Of a DNA stretch of 64,000 bases, positions 1-12,077 are shown piece by piece. Every line of letters starts with the position of its first letter. Position 1 is the first letter of the stretch. The notes beneath the pieces are model-generated. The model saw only the letters and a list, made by a program, of their open reading frames with translations, did not search any database and was not told where the DNA came from. The stretch lies in the NCBI GenBank assembly GCA_963693085.1, contig OY856412.1, positions 1,059,046,244-1,059,110,243 on the forward strand. Direction: 5' to 3'. Source of the DNA: Alisma plantago-aquatica (taxonomy: Eukaryota > Streptophyta > Magnoliopsida > Alismatales > Alismataceae). Both the position numbers and the translations under genes were made by a program.

Positions 1-3000
1 TTGGAAATTATTGTATGATATAAGCCCACACTAACAATCCTCAATTTAAATAGATTGAGGACCATGTTGGTCGAAAATAATGGTCTAATATTTCTACAAT
101 ACTTGACAATTATTTTTAGATTTGTTTTAAGAATGTGTTTTGGTTTTGTTAAACTAATTACACAGTTCTTGCAGTTTAATAAACTCCTTTATTTGTAAAC
201 CACAACCTTTGGTCACAATTGTTATAAAATACAACCTCATTGTTTTTCAAATAAATGTTGTGAAGGAGACCCTGCATTTTAGTTGAAATGACTAGAATAG
301 GGGTCCAATTAATTTTATAAAAACCTTGTTCATATTTATTATTAATAACTCTAATTTGTGTTCCTGTATCATTTTGTCAAAATGTTGTTACTATATTTTT
401 AATTTATATTGCTAAAACAATGGTGTAAAGAGTGAGACCCAGAGGGAATCTACTCCCTACTAAAATGTGAAGAATAAAACATCCTTTCCAAACACACTCA
501 AAAGGTATGCTGGAATAGATGTGAACTTTTTAAATCTTGAATAATGGTATACGAAAGATCAAAGTAAAGCAACGAAATAAAATTTTCATGACTCTAATCA
601 ATTTTACAAAAGAACATCATCTCCCATATATGATTTACATGGATATTACATCATAAGTATCTAGTAGAGGGAAATCTAAACCATATCAAGTTTGTCTTCA
701 AGCAACATCTTCAAGAGTTAGATCCATGCTGAAAGCCATTTACTCCTTATCCTAAACCTAAGTTGGTCCTCCATGCTCCTGCTGTGCAACTCTGATCCTA
801 GGTCTGGGTGGTTGGGATCACGGAGCAAGAGGAGAAAACAAGGTATGTGCCAAATAAAGAACAAAGACAAAGATAAAATCAACAATAGATAATAAGGCAT
901 GTATGTTCATCAAGAACAAAGAATGTCAAGTGTATGATGCATTAGCATATGGATGCTTACATAACAAGAAAATAATAAAAGATTGCATGCACGGTTAATA
1001 TTGACTATGTTAACTAAGTAGGGTTGAGGCACCTACCGTACCTAAACCTATAGGTGAGGGGAGAGTAACACATTCCCAGTCACCTACGAAAATTTTATTT
1101 GGGGGGGGGGGGGGTAAACACATTCTCCAGGGCAAAATAACATATGCCCTATCTATGGATAATTGTACAAAAGTACCACTACGTTAGCTAAATAGTCTAA
1201 TAAAATCAACATGTTAAAGAAAAACTATGGTAAGTAGAAGCATCATATATTTGAAACATGGCAGTGGGGTACAAGACCCAAGAAATAGAATATCAATACT
1301 AATTTTGAGGCAAATATAGCAAAAAATATTAATAGAGAGAATAAGGTTCATATAGTGCCTCATTAGGGAATATTGGGTTCGGTTTGCAAATATCCCTACT
1401 TAGGGTGTAATAATGAATATACCTCTCTTACGGAGTTCAATTACCAACTTTCACCACTTTTAGATGATCTCAAGTTCAACTTTGTCTATTTAAATTTATT
1501 AACATGTATTAGAGCACATAATGCACATTAATGTAAAGAAACCCTAATTTTGGATCCTTATAGTAAAACTTAGATTTTGACTCTGAAAATCTCATCAATC
1601 GACTTATTAGGTTCTCCTGATCAAGAAATCATTTTTTATGTTAATTTTAGAGTTAATATGATTAAGTTGTAATTTTTTATAGATTTTATATATTAAATTC
1701 ATTTTCCAAAAAACAATCCTTCGATAAACCTTAACATCAGGCATCAAAACTATTTTTATTAGATAGCGCTTAATTTTCTTATTCCAAAACATATCCATTT
1801 ATTGATTTTGGATAAGTTGGTGTTACCAACTATATTGTTTTATCAATTATTTAAGCATTTTATTTCACTTTTGGTTATTAGTATATTATGAAAGTTACAA
1901 AGTAGAAAGTTATGATGATGTTTATAATTTTTTGATGATTTCTTTTTTAAAACATAAAATGAAAACATATTATTTTGAAAACCTGTGTTTTTATTTATTC
2001 AATGTATTGTGTCATTTATATTTTAGAGAGCAATCATTTCAAATATAAAATATATTTTTTTCACTAAATTATACATGAGTTTCCAATATATGTATCTATA
2101 TAAAGAACTCTGAAGTCACTTAAAAACTAGTGCAATTCATTGCCAAAAAACAAAATTTTAATAGATATTTTGTAGTTACGAATTATAAAATTTGGTCTTT
2201 TATATACATAATACGAAAGTAATTGTAATAATATATATAGACGGAATATTATTTTATTTCCATATATAGAAAGGCGATGTATAAATTATTACCCACCACC
2301 GTGTCATATTTTGGTATAGACTCAGAAGATACTCCTCTTCTCATTAAATATTTTACATTCCATAGTGAAAAGACAAATATAATTTTCATTATGACTTTGA
2401 GCATATAAAGACCAACATTGCGGTGCAACCACAAATATTCACAGCCACAAATCTTGAGCCCATAAAGCTCTACCTCGTGCTTCTTGTATGTTTTGTGCAT
2501 GCTACTTTGCTCCTTTGTAAAGCCCCGTGGGGAAGTAATTAAAGATCGAACAGGGAAATTTGGGAGAAGTATAATCACCCTTACCGCTATGATGCTATCC
2601 AATACCTTCAGGTGAGTAAGGATAAAAATAAGTCTTTACTCTCCCCATCCCTCGCCATGGACACCTAAATAAAGTGATAAAGGTTAACTGTCTTGTTGCT
2701 TCAATTCTCAAGCTTTCAAATCGTACTCGCGCAAGCAGAAGCCGAATACATTCAATTTGATTTGAACTACTGAAAACAAAACTTGCAGTTGGATGTTGAG
2801 AAAGTTTTGTAATGTAAATCGGATGCACATTCCATTTCTTGTCGATGAATTAATTGTAAGAATATCAGAGTTGACTGTTATTCTCAACACGAGCTGTGAA
2901 ACTTACATAAAATCACTGTCTGGTACTCCTAAATTGACACATGAGACCTGCCACGCCCGCCGTTCTTGGAACTCCAACCCCAAGAAATCATTATCAAAGA

Positions 3001-4361
3001 GGACCATATCTCATCATAGCCAACCCACTCCCCTCTCTTTAATGAACTTGTGTTAGTAGACCTTGCTAAATAAGGGGATGTTGGGTTTGTATTGTTCTTC
3101 TGATGTCCCTCCCCACCAATGGTACTCTTTGACTATGAATATTGAAGCAACAGTACTGTAGGCAGCACTTGTACTGTTTGAAACACATATTTGTCCTCCA
3201 GACCAAGAGAAGAAGACCATTAATCGGATCTATCACTTGCTGGCTAGCTGGCTTTTATTCACCTGTTGAAGAGAAAGAGATCCATACGTACACTTTTTGG
3301 TATAAGTCTATGCCATTTTCCCTTGCCTGACACAAACGCTTCCACCCTCTCCCTCGTATGGAAAATCATCATATGCTTCTGACATACCAAACGAGAGAGC
3401 ATAGATATGGTTTCAAGTTCAACCTCTTGTAGTCAGGAATTATTGCCGCACAAGTCCATTGGGAAACGGATCTGTAAAAGACAGGTATGGGCAGGATTGG
3501 AGGAGTAGGCCAGGAGGCCTGATTGCTAATTCTTTGCTTCAGTTTTAACTGTGACGGCCAGGGGAGACGGCTCCTTCCATGTCATGATGGCTTTGCCACA
3601 AATATGTATGCCATCACTCGCTGCTAGACTTTAGTGAATTAGGCAACAGTGTCAAGTACAGTTGTAACATCATTCGTGGTCCAAGACCAGGTGGCTTAGA
3701 ATTACCAAAAAGATGAAAGCATGTTCAGACAAAATCAGAGTCAATTCAATTCTGACTGTAAAGTTGCAGAAACAGCTTAAGGGATTAGCTAACCATTTCC
3801 ATTGTATTTGCGTAAATTTTCTGCTATGAAATATTTCTCCTTCTTTCTAATGCTTCCCTGTTAAACCCACCCAGTTCGATACTGTTTCATGAGCACGTTG
3901 AGTTTTTCTTAAGAAAAAATTGCTAATTCCTAAAAGCTAGCTTGGTTATGGTGAAATTAGTCCAGAACAATTCAGTTGAATTGGTAATCTTACGTTGGTC
4001 AATTGGTTATTTGCAGGCATGGTGTTGTATACGCCTCTATTGAATAAGCCAAATATCCGAACAATCAAACTTCATGAACGAAATACTGCAAACAACCTTA
4101 TAAATCCTCAAGTTAATGGAACTTTCTATAGCCACTGCATGATGATATATGAGAGTGCCGTACATTCAACTGACTTACGAACCGATTACAGCAGTCAAAT
4201 ATTCTATCTAGCAGTTGTCTCATGAAGAGATAAAATCTAGTTGACAAGAACAATATGCATGAGCAGAATCTAAAAGCTAGCTTGTGGTTCAGTACGGATA
4301 GTGCAGCTAAATATCAAAGTGCTAATCTTTTCGAAACTATCGGATTAGTGATGGTCAGCTG
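1..4361. other. AT-rich non-coding DNA left of the zinc-finger gene
   Basis: No reading frame here shows a recognisable domain; the open stretches are short and of the kind expected by chance in AT-rich DNA. No TIRs, LTR ends or tRNA-like folds were recognised. It may include the 3' untranslated region of the zinc-finger gene next to 4362 and decayed transposon remnants that cannot be classified by eye. Confidence 0.5.
1101..1114. repeat. poly(G) tract, 14 G
   Basis: An uninterrupted run of 14 G follows an A/T-rich stretch. Its length may be uncertain, because homopolymer runs are error-prone in sequencing. Confidence 0.8.
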
Positions 4362-5387
4362 TTAGAGATGATGCAGCTGGCTGGAGTAGCCAAGGCGCAG
4401 CTCCAGATCCAAATCTTCCTGGAGATCGACCCCGCGTATCCCAATCTCGAGCTCTAGCCTCATGACTCCCTTCCTCCTTGCAGGCGCCTTGCTCCTCTTG
4501 TTGCTGCTGCATTTGGTGTTGCTGCCATCATCAGCCGAGCGGTTGTAGTACGGCATTTCCTCGTCGTCATCGGACAGTAGCTTGCTCGTTGAGGAATCGG
4601 TCTTCTTCTCTGCATGGCCGGGATAGGAGAAAAATGATGGCGCCTTAATGGGGTTATGCGATTGGTAATTAGGAGTGAACGGGCAGAGCTTTAGGGGAAG
4701 AATGGTGTTGCACGTGCGCTGCTGGTAGGTACAGCTGGTATGTTCAGGAGGCGATGGGCGGAAGATCGTAGAAGAGTGCACCGGAGGGTCATTAAGGTTT
4801 GGAAGAGCAGACGAAGCAGTGCAACCACTAAGTTGATCTAGGCTAGGGTTAGGGCGGCGAGTCTTTCTAGGGTTAGGGTTTGAGCCGGGGATGCTAGGTT
4901 TGGGAACAGTGACTTGTGGTTGCTCTTCAGGTGGATCGTGCGACATCTGAAACGTTGTTGGCGGTATCGTTGGGGCATGATGATCCGCCGCCGCCGCTGC
5001 CACACATCGGGATGGTGAAGAAGGAGGAGGCGAGCTGTCCCTGAGCCTGGCCCTATCCCTCCTGTGGACGTTCATGTGACCACCAAGGGCCTGCGCCGAC
5101 CGGAACTCCCTCCTGCAGAAGTTGCAAGTGTAGGACGGAGGCGGCCACGAGAACCCCGCCAGCATCTGGCCGTCATATCCCGACCAGTAAGACAGCGGCG
5201 CCGGTCTTATTGCAGCTCCATACATCATGCTCCGACTGCTCTCGCTGTTGATGCTGCTCGCGGAGCTGCCGCCGCTGATGGTACCGATCATCATGTTCGC
5301 GTCGCTGTTGTTGTTGTTGGTGTGGTCAGTGACGATGGCGCCACCTAATCTGGTACCAGCTTCTGCTGCCGCTGTGTGCCTATCCAT
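4362..5387 (-). CDS. SUPERMAN-like single C2H2 zinc-finger transcription factor with C-terminal EAR repression motif
   Basis: A 341-residue, intronless frame. It has one plant-type C2H2 finger at residues 88-108 (C88, C91, H104, H108) with the QALGGH DNA-contact motif and the following basic stretch [10 protein letters not shown]. The aromatic lead-in (SWPPPSYTC) is characteristic of the SUPERMAN/RABBIT EARS group. The C-terminus holds DLELRLG, an LxLxL-type EAR motif that recruits co-repressors in this family, so the likely role is a nuclear transcriptional repressor in organ-boundary or cell-division control. The middle is Pro/Ser-rich with an Asn run near residues 24-27. The start is the first in-frame ATG (5387-5385); the frame stays open upstream but only with non-ATG codons. 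At 341 residues it is longer than SUPERMAN itself. It is the only clearly intact host gene in the window. Family is confident; the exact orthologue is not assigned. Confidence 0.92.
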   Translation of the reverse strand: MDRHTAAAEAGTRLGGAIVTDHTNNNNSDANMMIGTISGGSSASSINSESSRSMMYGAAIRPAPLSYWSGYDGQMLAGFSWPPPSYTCNFCRREFRSAQALGGHMNVHRRDRARLRDSSPPPSSPSRCVAAAAADHHAPTIPPTTFQMSHDPPEEQPQVTVPKPSIPGSNPNPRKTRRPNPSLDQLSGCTASSALPNLNDPPVHSSTIFRPSPPEHTSCTYQQRTCNTILPLKLCPFTPNYQSHNPIKAPSFFSYPGHAEKKTDSSTSKLLSDDDEEMPYYNRSADDGSNTKCSSNKRSKAPARRKGVMRLELEIGIRGVDLQEDLDLELRLGYSSQLHHL

Positions 5388-5720
5388 CGGTTTGAACTTA
5401 AAATAGTGAGGAAGATCAATGCAGGTGGAGGGACACAAGGGAAGATGGCCGCTCGTCTACAAAGAAACAACGACAGAAGACAAAGGAACTCCCAATCAAT
5501 ATATGAAGTGGATAGATCGATCCTGAGCTACAAAAGCATAGAAAGCGAGAGATAAGGCATGCACCACACATGCAGGGAGCTAGCTAGCTGGTCCTTGACA
5601 TGAACTTTGGTTCGAGACGGGAGAGGGAGTATATGATGAGGTCACTAGCACCTTTTTCTAGATGTAGCCTGAGAGAAGGGGAGGAGGAGGAGGAAGAAGA
5701 AGGTGAAGGAGACGGGGGGG
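5388..5720 (-). promoter_or_regulatory. Putative 5' leader and proximal promoter of the zinc-finger gene
   Basis: This is the region immediately upstream of the start codon. A weak TATA-like stretch (minus-strand TCATATATTG, around 5498-5507) lies about 110 bp above the ATG. A GA-rich tract at 5671-5720 reads as a pyrimidine-rich patch on the gene strand, a common feature of plant core promoters and leaders. Both assignments are inference from position and composition. Confidence 0.3.
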
Positions 5721-6870
5721 CACATGCCACATGATATGATTGGTATGTCTTCTGAGCAGCAGTTAGGGAGCAGTAATGGGAGGAGGAAGGAAAGGAGGTA
5801 GCTATGGGTTGGAAGGGGATGTTTGTTGTCTTGCTCGCAGTCTGCCTCTGGGTTGGATGATAAATGAAGTTGAAGCTCCCCTGTCCTGCACTGCCCCCTT
5901 CCCAGCAGTTAGCTAGCCCATATCATCGGACTCAAATCTCTAACCCCGAAACTGAAAATCCCTACCCTCATTCAAGAACCACTACCCAACACAAGAACAG
6001 CAAAGCTGCTTTTGTTTCCCTCACTCCCTCTTTTCCTTGTTCAGCTTCCGCTCAGCGGATATGGCTCCTCTTCCTCCCCCCGTCACCCTTTACTATTTGC
6101 GAACTAATGTACACACGAACCCCCTCTCACTCCCCTTAGATTTTCTCTGCCACTGAACCTTTTCCCAATGCCCTGGCTGCCTCCCATATATCTCACCAGT
6201 CACCACCATTCAACCCTGCCTGCCATTCCCTTGCTTCTGCGCTGCTGCAAGCGTATGCTTCGTATGTATCAATCCGCTTAACGGGGTTGCTTCCCGATCG
6301 ATAAGGCTGTATATATCTACACCATCTTCAGTCAAACTCCGGCTTACGGTCGTGTATGTAGTGAGGCTCTTGAAATAGGGGATGTGTACCTACACGTCCA
6401 GACTCCAGTAGCAAGGTAGTGAGTGAAGCACGCATTTTATCGAACAGCTTGTGTGTGTGTACATAGTTGATGTCTTGCTAGCCATTGTGCACGTGACGCA
6501 AGTTTGGCTGAAGAAGGGAAAGGCGTTGGGAAGAAGCGGCGGTTTGCCTTTATATCATTGCGGGTAAGAGGAGAAGGAAAGAGGTTGCTGGCCAGCGGTG
6601 TCGGGTGATGGAACGATGGTTGATACGTCTCCCTTTCACCACCTAGCTGCTGTTATTTATTGCCCTCTTTGTTTTCTTATGCCAAAACGTAGGAGATGCT
6701 TGTGCGCTTCTGGAGACAGTGAAGTTGAACTTGGTGGGTCGATCGAGTTGTTCCGTGTTCCTTCCATCTCCACATTGAAGTCGGGACAAACGGGCATATT
6801 TGCCAAGTTAAGCGAATTAATGCTGGCTTCTGTGGATTAGCAAACAGATTTGTCCTATTGAGCCCATCAG
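5721..6870. other. Non-coding flank between zinc-finger gene and satellite array
   Basis: Base composition is more balanced than in the left flank, with pyrimidine-rich stretches. Several short open frames lack recognisable domains. It may hold distal regulatory DNA of the zinc-finger gene. No transposon ends were recognised. Confidence 0.4.
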
Positions 6871-6960
6871 TAATCTCTTGTTCTAACTTTGTGTTTGAAA
6901 TTATATTGCAGGCAACCCTAATTGTACATCTATTCCAACAATTATCCCTAAAAAAACTAA
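6871..6960 (+). repeat. Satellite copy 1, left part (about 0.68-kb tandem unit)
   Basis: From TAATCTCTTG onward the sequence matches the tandem unit seen intact at 34085, 34760 and further right: a TTGAAATTATATT-like block, then AATCCTAA..TACATCTA, then ATCCC. The copy is cut by the Tourist-like MITE at 6961 and resumes at 11488. Confidence 0.8.
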
Positions 6961-7981
6961 GGGCTAGTTTGGTTGGACGTGGAACCAACCAACACCTGGA
7001 CTTGTAAGGCAGGAAAACAAAGACGATGAGTTAGAGCTCAATTGATTTCGTTTGGTACTAAGTAAACTGAACTAGTCAAGTTCATTTGTAAACGTTTGGT
7101 ACCACGTGGTTTATCAAGTATAATGACGTCTACAGCTGACATTTCATTTGATTAACGACGTGCCAAGGTGGCGTACGAGATTTGTGAAATGGAACCGCGC
7201 CCAAAAAGGGTGCGGTCCATTTTCCCTGTTTTGCATGGGGCTAAATATTAATTAGTAGTTTGTTCCCACACCATGGGTTGGAACCACATGTGTAACATCC
7301 CTGACCTGGGTTATGAATTAACCCTAGGTGTTTTGCCTAAGATATGTAATTAAATCCTTTCTGATTATCTTTTGGCATGTAATTAAGTTCCTAAGGAACA
7401 TACATTTTCATTTCTGTCCTTTTTAAACAATAATTGTAGTATTGTTTGGTAATATAGGGACCTATGTGCAAATTACCCAATTAGAGGTGTTAACTTGCAA
7501 ATTACACAGGTTAAGATGTTCCTCTAATAAAGAGACATCATATGAAGGAATATGATGAGGTATGATGGATTTCCCAAGTTTGGGCACCAAGATGCAGCTT
7601 GTGGAGCAATCCTTGTGCTTAAACCCTAATTTTGGTGTAAAGTGCAATTTACCCAAAATGTGGGGTGCAACTTGTGCTATACACTTTCTAGAATATCTTT
7701 TATGACTCTTGACATCATTTAGAGAAGAAAGGATGAGAGGGGCGCTTCTATTAAATAATTGGATAAGAAGGATGACCTTTGTAGTGAAAACACCTAGTAT
7801 GAGTAAGAAGACCCTTCATATATGTACCTTAGTATGCATGTTGGTTTTATCTACCCTTAGATCTTGAGTTTTGATGAGCTTTGCATAAGATTATCATGCT
7901 TGGACGTGCCTTAGAAAGAAGAAGGGACTTAGATGAGAAATCTATGTTTTAGAGGTCCTTATGGTGGAAAATAACCTAAAG

Positions 7982-7989
7982 TATATAAG
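7982..7989 (+). promoter_or_regulatory. Candidate LTR TATA box
   Basis: TATATAAG occurs about 690 bp into the solo LTR, at the position matching TATATATA in the two related chromovirus LTRs. It probably marks the U3 promoter, with transcription starting about 30 bp downstream. This places the tandem arrays in the transcribed leader. Confidence 0.6.
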
Positions 7990-8494
7990 CCTAGTTCCTT
8001 GTAAAACAACCAAACGTATTCCCTTCACTTCCTCACTTCTCATCTTTCTCAACCGACCAAGGCAAAGCTCTGGAGCTCAGGGACACGACCAACCTGTTCT
8101 AAGGTAAGAGAGCACCATCTTCTAGCTTGGATTCATGGAGGAAATCCTTGTATAAGGTTGGTTTCATGGTTAATTCACTTAGTTTTCTCTTCCTAGCCGA
8201 TCCTTCCCAACCTTTCTTGAAGAAACAACCTTGGATGACCTGTGGAGCTCAAGCCACCATTAAAGTTTCGGAGCTTGGAAGCTTGGAGTTCTAGGAACAA
8301 CATTTGAGGCGGGTTTTATAACTCTACACCTTGCTTTGTTATGCATACTTTTATTTTTGCAAATAATAGTTAGTTCTTCTTCTTCCCCATCTTTCTTAGC
8401 ACTCTTGCTAGCTTTTTCGTGAAGAACAGACCTTGGTTTCAAGGTTGAAGACGAAGGGCGTTAATACCTATGTTGGTCCTTATCCAACTTTATG

Positions 8495-8964
8495 AAATGG
8501 GTCCACACTCGTTTCATCTCAAATGGGTTCACACTCGTTTCATCTCAAATGGGTTCACACTCGTTTCATCTCAAATGGGTTCACACTCGTTTCATCTCAA
8601 ATGGGTTCACACTCGTTTCATCTCAAATGGGTTCACACTCGTTTCATCTCAAATGGGTTCACACTCGTTTCATCTCAAATGGGTTCACACTCGTTTCAAT
8701 TCAAATGGGTCACACTCGTTTCAACTAAAATGGGTCACACTCGTTTCAATCCAAATGGGTCACACTCGTTTCAACTGAAATGGGTCACACTCGTTTCAAT
8801 CCAAATGGGTCACACTCGTTTCAACTGAAATGGGTCACACTCGTTTCAATCCAAATGGGTCACACTCGTTTCAATTGAAATGGGTCACACTCGTTTCAAT
8901 CCAAATGGGTCACACTCGTTTCAACTCAAATGGGTTCACACTCGTTTCATCCTAAATGGGTTCA
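8495..8964 (+). repeat. 26/25-bp minisatellite of about 18 units, predicted tandem RNA hairpins
   Basis: The left half has 26-bp units and the right half 25-bp units that alternate two linker types, giving a 50-bp higher-order period. Every unit contains AAATGGGT, then (T)CAC, then ACTCGTTT. In plus-strand RNA these arms pair over 8 positions with two G.U wobbles around a 3-4 nt loop. On the minus strand the wobbles become A.C mismatches, so the fold favours the sense transcript of the LTR. Peptide-like open frames across the array only reflect the repeat period. Confidence 0.93.
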
Positions 8965-9291
8965 ATTAAAGGATACCTTGTTTTATGTAAACTCTAATGA
9001 CATGATAGTGGTGATTTGGTTTATGTTAATCAACAAGGACTTAAACCAACCCTATCTAGAGTGATGTAATCACCTTCCATTAGTAAGGAGAGAGAGAAAG
9101 TACCATTTATGGTTAAAACTTAAATAAAGTACCTTCAATGTATATGAATATGCAGGATTAGGGTATGATCCACTTGTGAGAGAATCATGAAAACCCTAAT
9201 TAAGATAATTGATGAGTCTTAACCTAATTTGAAAGCATCAATGATGATGTTTCTCATTCATAATGATGCTATGAGCTCATTTCACTATGAA

Positions 9292-9590
9292 GTGAATAGT
9301 AAACCCTAATTCTAGAGTAATCATGAGTAATGTGAATAGTAAACCCTAATTCTTGGATAATTATGAGTAATGTGAATAGTAAACCCTAATTCTAGGGTAA
9401 TCATGAGTAATGTGAATAGTAAACCCTAATTCTAGGGTAATCATGAGTAATGTGAATAGTAAACCCTAATCCTAGGGTAATCATGAGTAATGTGAATAGT
9501 AAACCCTAATTCTAGGGTAATCATGAAGTAATGTGAATAGTAAACCCTAGTTCATGGTAATATGTAGAAATGAACAATAAACCCTAAACT
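9292..9590 (+). repeat. 40-bp tandem array with telobox-like core, about 7 units
   Basis: The unit begins GTGAATAGTAAACCCTAAT and ends ATCATGAGTAAT. Each unit carries the telobox AAACCCTA, and most have ACCCTA-ATTC-TAGGGT, a 6-bp inverted repeat. The related chromovirus LTRs hold only about two copies at the matching place, so the array expanded in this subfamily. Confidence 0.9.
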
Positions 9591-11487
9591 CATGTTATTC
9601 CTTTAAGCATGAATTGTAACATCAAAATATGAGATGAGGAATTGTTATTCATAATTATAATGAAAGGGTTGAATAACCTTAAATGATGTAAACAAGGGAA
9701 TCTTACCCTTTGTAAGGACATAAAAGTATAACCTTTGAATTGAAGGGTTAATTCTGTCTTATTGACTGTTGATCTAATTATGAATTGTTGATTATTATCA
9801 ATTGATTTAATCATGCAGGTTCTTATAAGAAAATAATCATATCCAGGTAAGGATCATGACATCATATTCATTGAAAGCATGTCAATAGCTTATGAACAGA
9901 AATAACTATGTTGCCTAGATGCAAATGGCATCATATGAAACTGATATGCCTTAAGGGCCATGAATGACATCAAGGTCATGCTAATAGATGACTTGATGCT
10001 GACATGACATTTGATAGCAAGTGTTATAATGATATAAGGGTATGAACACCCATGTTCCTGAATTATAGTGATAAAATGATTAAGAATTGATATCCATCTG
10101 ATAACTGATATGAGTAATACCTATTACATTTAGTATTCTTCTGTTATAGCCATGTTTAGTACTTCAATGTTTGGAAACATGTGTGATGCTAAAAGAATAC
10201 TGAAATGTACCTAATAATCAAGTATAATCATATCATGTAGAGCTCTGATCATAGATCCATCATTGTCAGAGTTTAAATGATGGTGAAACAGGTTTTCCTA
10301 AGGGAACTCCTGGATCACATACTTTAGAGTATGTGGGGGAATATGGATGTGTATATCCTTACATCCTAGTGTAGGAGTTGATGTGGATGTATCTTAATCC
10401 ATCAACCCTTCACTATATGCTTATACTGGGATGATGTAACACTATTCTCCCAAAGGAATCTTTTATACTGCATCGATGAGAGATAAATATGAAATCTTTC
10501 AATCGCGAAGAGAGTGCATAATGCCACTGTGACTCTAATAGCAAAGTACCAGAATACCCTGGTGAGCTATATTAGCAGAGACACTAGGTGTCCTGCATGT
10601 TTATCCTCAATCTGACTGAGGTAGTTGAAGGTCATGAGAATCCGGCTCTTTCGATGACCTAGTATGATACCGATGTGTGATCGGTTGGAGTATGAGCGGT
10701 ATACCTCATCTCCACAGGGCATAATGATGTTTGTAAAACATAATAAACCGCGTAGCATAACTGTTTAGGTTGAACTACGAGGAACATTGACTGATATTAC
10801 ATTGCTTCCATTTTATATCCTGTTCAAGTATTAGTATACATGTTCTTCATATTCCTTAATAAAGATGAGTAATTGTTATCAAGCCTGCTGTGAATAATCT
10901 AAAGTTACCTGCTCATGATATTCTTTTGATTGCTTTTAACAAAGTTTCTGGCGGAGAGTTATAACTCTCGCTGAGACAATTATTTAAAATTGTCTCACCC
11001 CGTAGATTTCTACCTTTAGGTGGACGCCGAGGTCGAAGGAACCGATCTGCAGGTGGACAGCAGCAACAACAGTAAATTCAGGAGCAGCAGTGATTTCAGG
11101 TGGAAACACTGTGCTGTCTAGTCTTGTAGTCAAAATAGTCTTATGTCGTCTCTGTACACTCAGGTCCTAGGAGTTTGTTGATCTGAGAATTTTGAAATCT
11201 TGAGATTTTGTATCATGACGTATATAATCACTCGAGAAGTGATTTATCATAGATGTAAACAGTTCATCTTACTTTTATAAAAGGAGTTTCATGTTTTTGA
11301 GATCTTGTTTTCGAAAAGTTTTAATTTCTCGTGATTTTCGTATTCCGTTGTTAACCGAATCGCTTTCGCTATGTTTATCTTGTGTTTTGGAGATCAGAGC
11401 CCACAACATGCAACCAAATGCTTGAAATTGGATCTCACGTGTATTTGCAACTGCATGGCTTGATTTACAGCCCAACCAAATGAGCCC

Positions 11488-12077
11488 TAATTGAGTATTT
11501 CAAGGACAAAGTTTAATGAAACATGTCTAGAACATAATTTCAAAATAGTGAATTCGACTAGTCAATAGTCAAGTGATTAATGCCCCAACATGTTGAAATG
11601 CTTTAGACCTGCAGTTTTCACACATATATCAGCCTAAATCTTAAAGGTCAAAATCATGGGAGATCAAGTGTAAGGAGATTTTGGAAATTTTTTAAGTATT
11701 CAATCTAGGAATCATGTTCCCTACTATCCACAATCTATATCTTGGTAAGCTTCTTCTATTTTCAACATCAAATTATATTCTTTCTCCCCACTCCGCCCAT
11801 TAGGAGGATTTCTACAAACCCTATTGTGGAAAACCTGGCTCTTCTAGGTCCCTCTCTTCATGCGCCCTTGACCTTGATGGCTTGTATGCATGTTTGGTGG
11901 CGAAGAGCTTCGTTGGTGATTATTTTCGAACTAGGATCCTTGCTCCTTCATTTCTAAGCTTACATTCCATGCACTTCCTTTAAGGTGTCTAGATAAATCT
12001 CACCCAAAAGAATTATACGTGTTGAGGTTTAATCAAGCTAAAAGTAAGACTAGTTGATATTGCATGCTAATCTATTT
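11488..12077 (+). repeat. Satellite copy 1, right part
   Basis: It resumes the tandem unit after the MITE and runs to TGCTAATCTATTT at the chromovirus boundary. With 6871-6960 it makes about 680 bp, one full unit. It contains the shared blocks GTTCCCTACTATCCA, AAGCTTCTTCTATTTTCAAC and CTTACATTCCATGCACTTCC. Confidence 0.9.

Larger units (their letters stand above)
7291..11405 (+). mobile_element. Solo LTR of a Ty3-type retrotransposon, 4115 bp
   Basis: It starts TGTAACATCCC and ends GAGCCCACA (TG...CA), flanked by perfect 5-bp TSDs ACATG at 7286-7290 and 11406-11410. Its first 1.1 kb and last about 1.2 kb resemble, in reverse orientation, the LTRs of the chromovirus at 12078-34076, so it is a related subfamily with the plus strand as sense. 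There is no internal region, which indicates recombination between the two LTRs of a former full element. The middle is replaced by two tandem arrays (8495-8964 and 9292-9590) absent or nearly so from the related LTRs. Confidence 0.93.
6961..11487. mobile_element. Tourist/PIF-Harbinger-like MITE, split by a solo LTR
   Basis: The ends are imperfect terminal inverted repeats: GGGCTAGTTTGGTTGG at 6961 and GGGCTCATTTGGTTGG as the reverse complement at 11487. They are flanked by TAA on both sides (6958-6960 and 11488-11490), the 3-bp TWA-type target of PIF/Harbinger elements. Removing the solo LTR and one of its TSD copies leaves about 407 bp with no coding capacity. It sits inside satellite copy 1, so the satellite is older. 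Superfamily follows from TIR and TSD; no transposase is present. Confidence 0.8.

Noticed and set aside
6961..7260. A separate LTR or gene fragment between the MITE end and the solo LTR
   Set aside because: The TIR and TAA duplication account for it as the left part of the MITE.
8470..8828. Three overlapping open frames with a repeating 26-residue peptide
   Set aside because: They arise because the 26-bp unit shifts frame each copy and contains no stop; no start context or domain supports translation.
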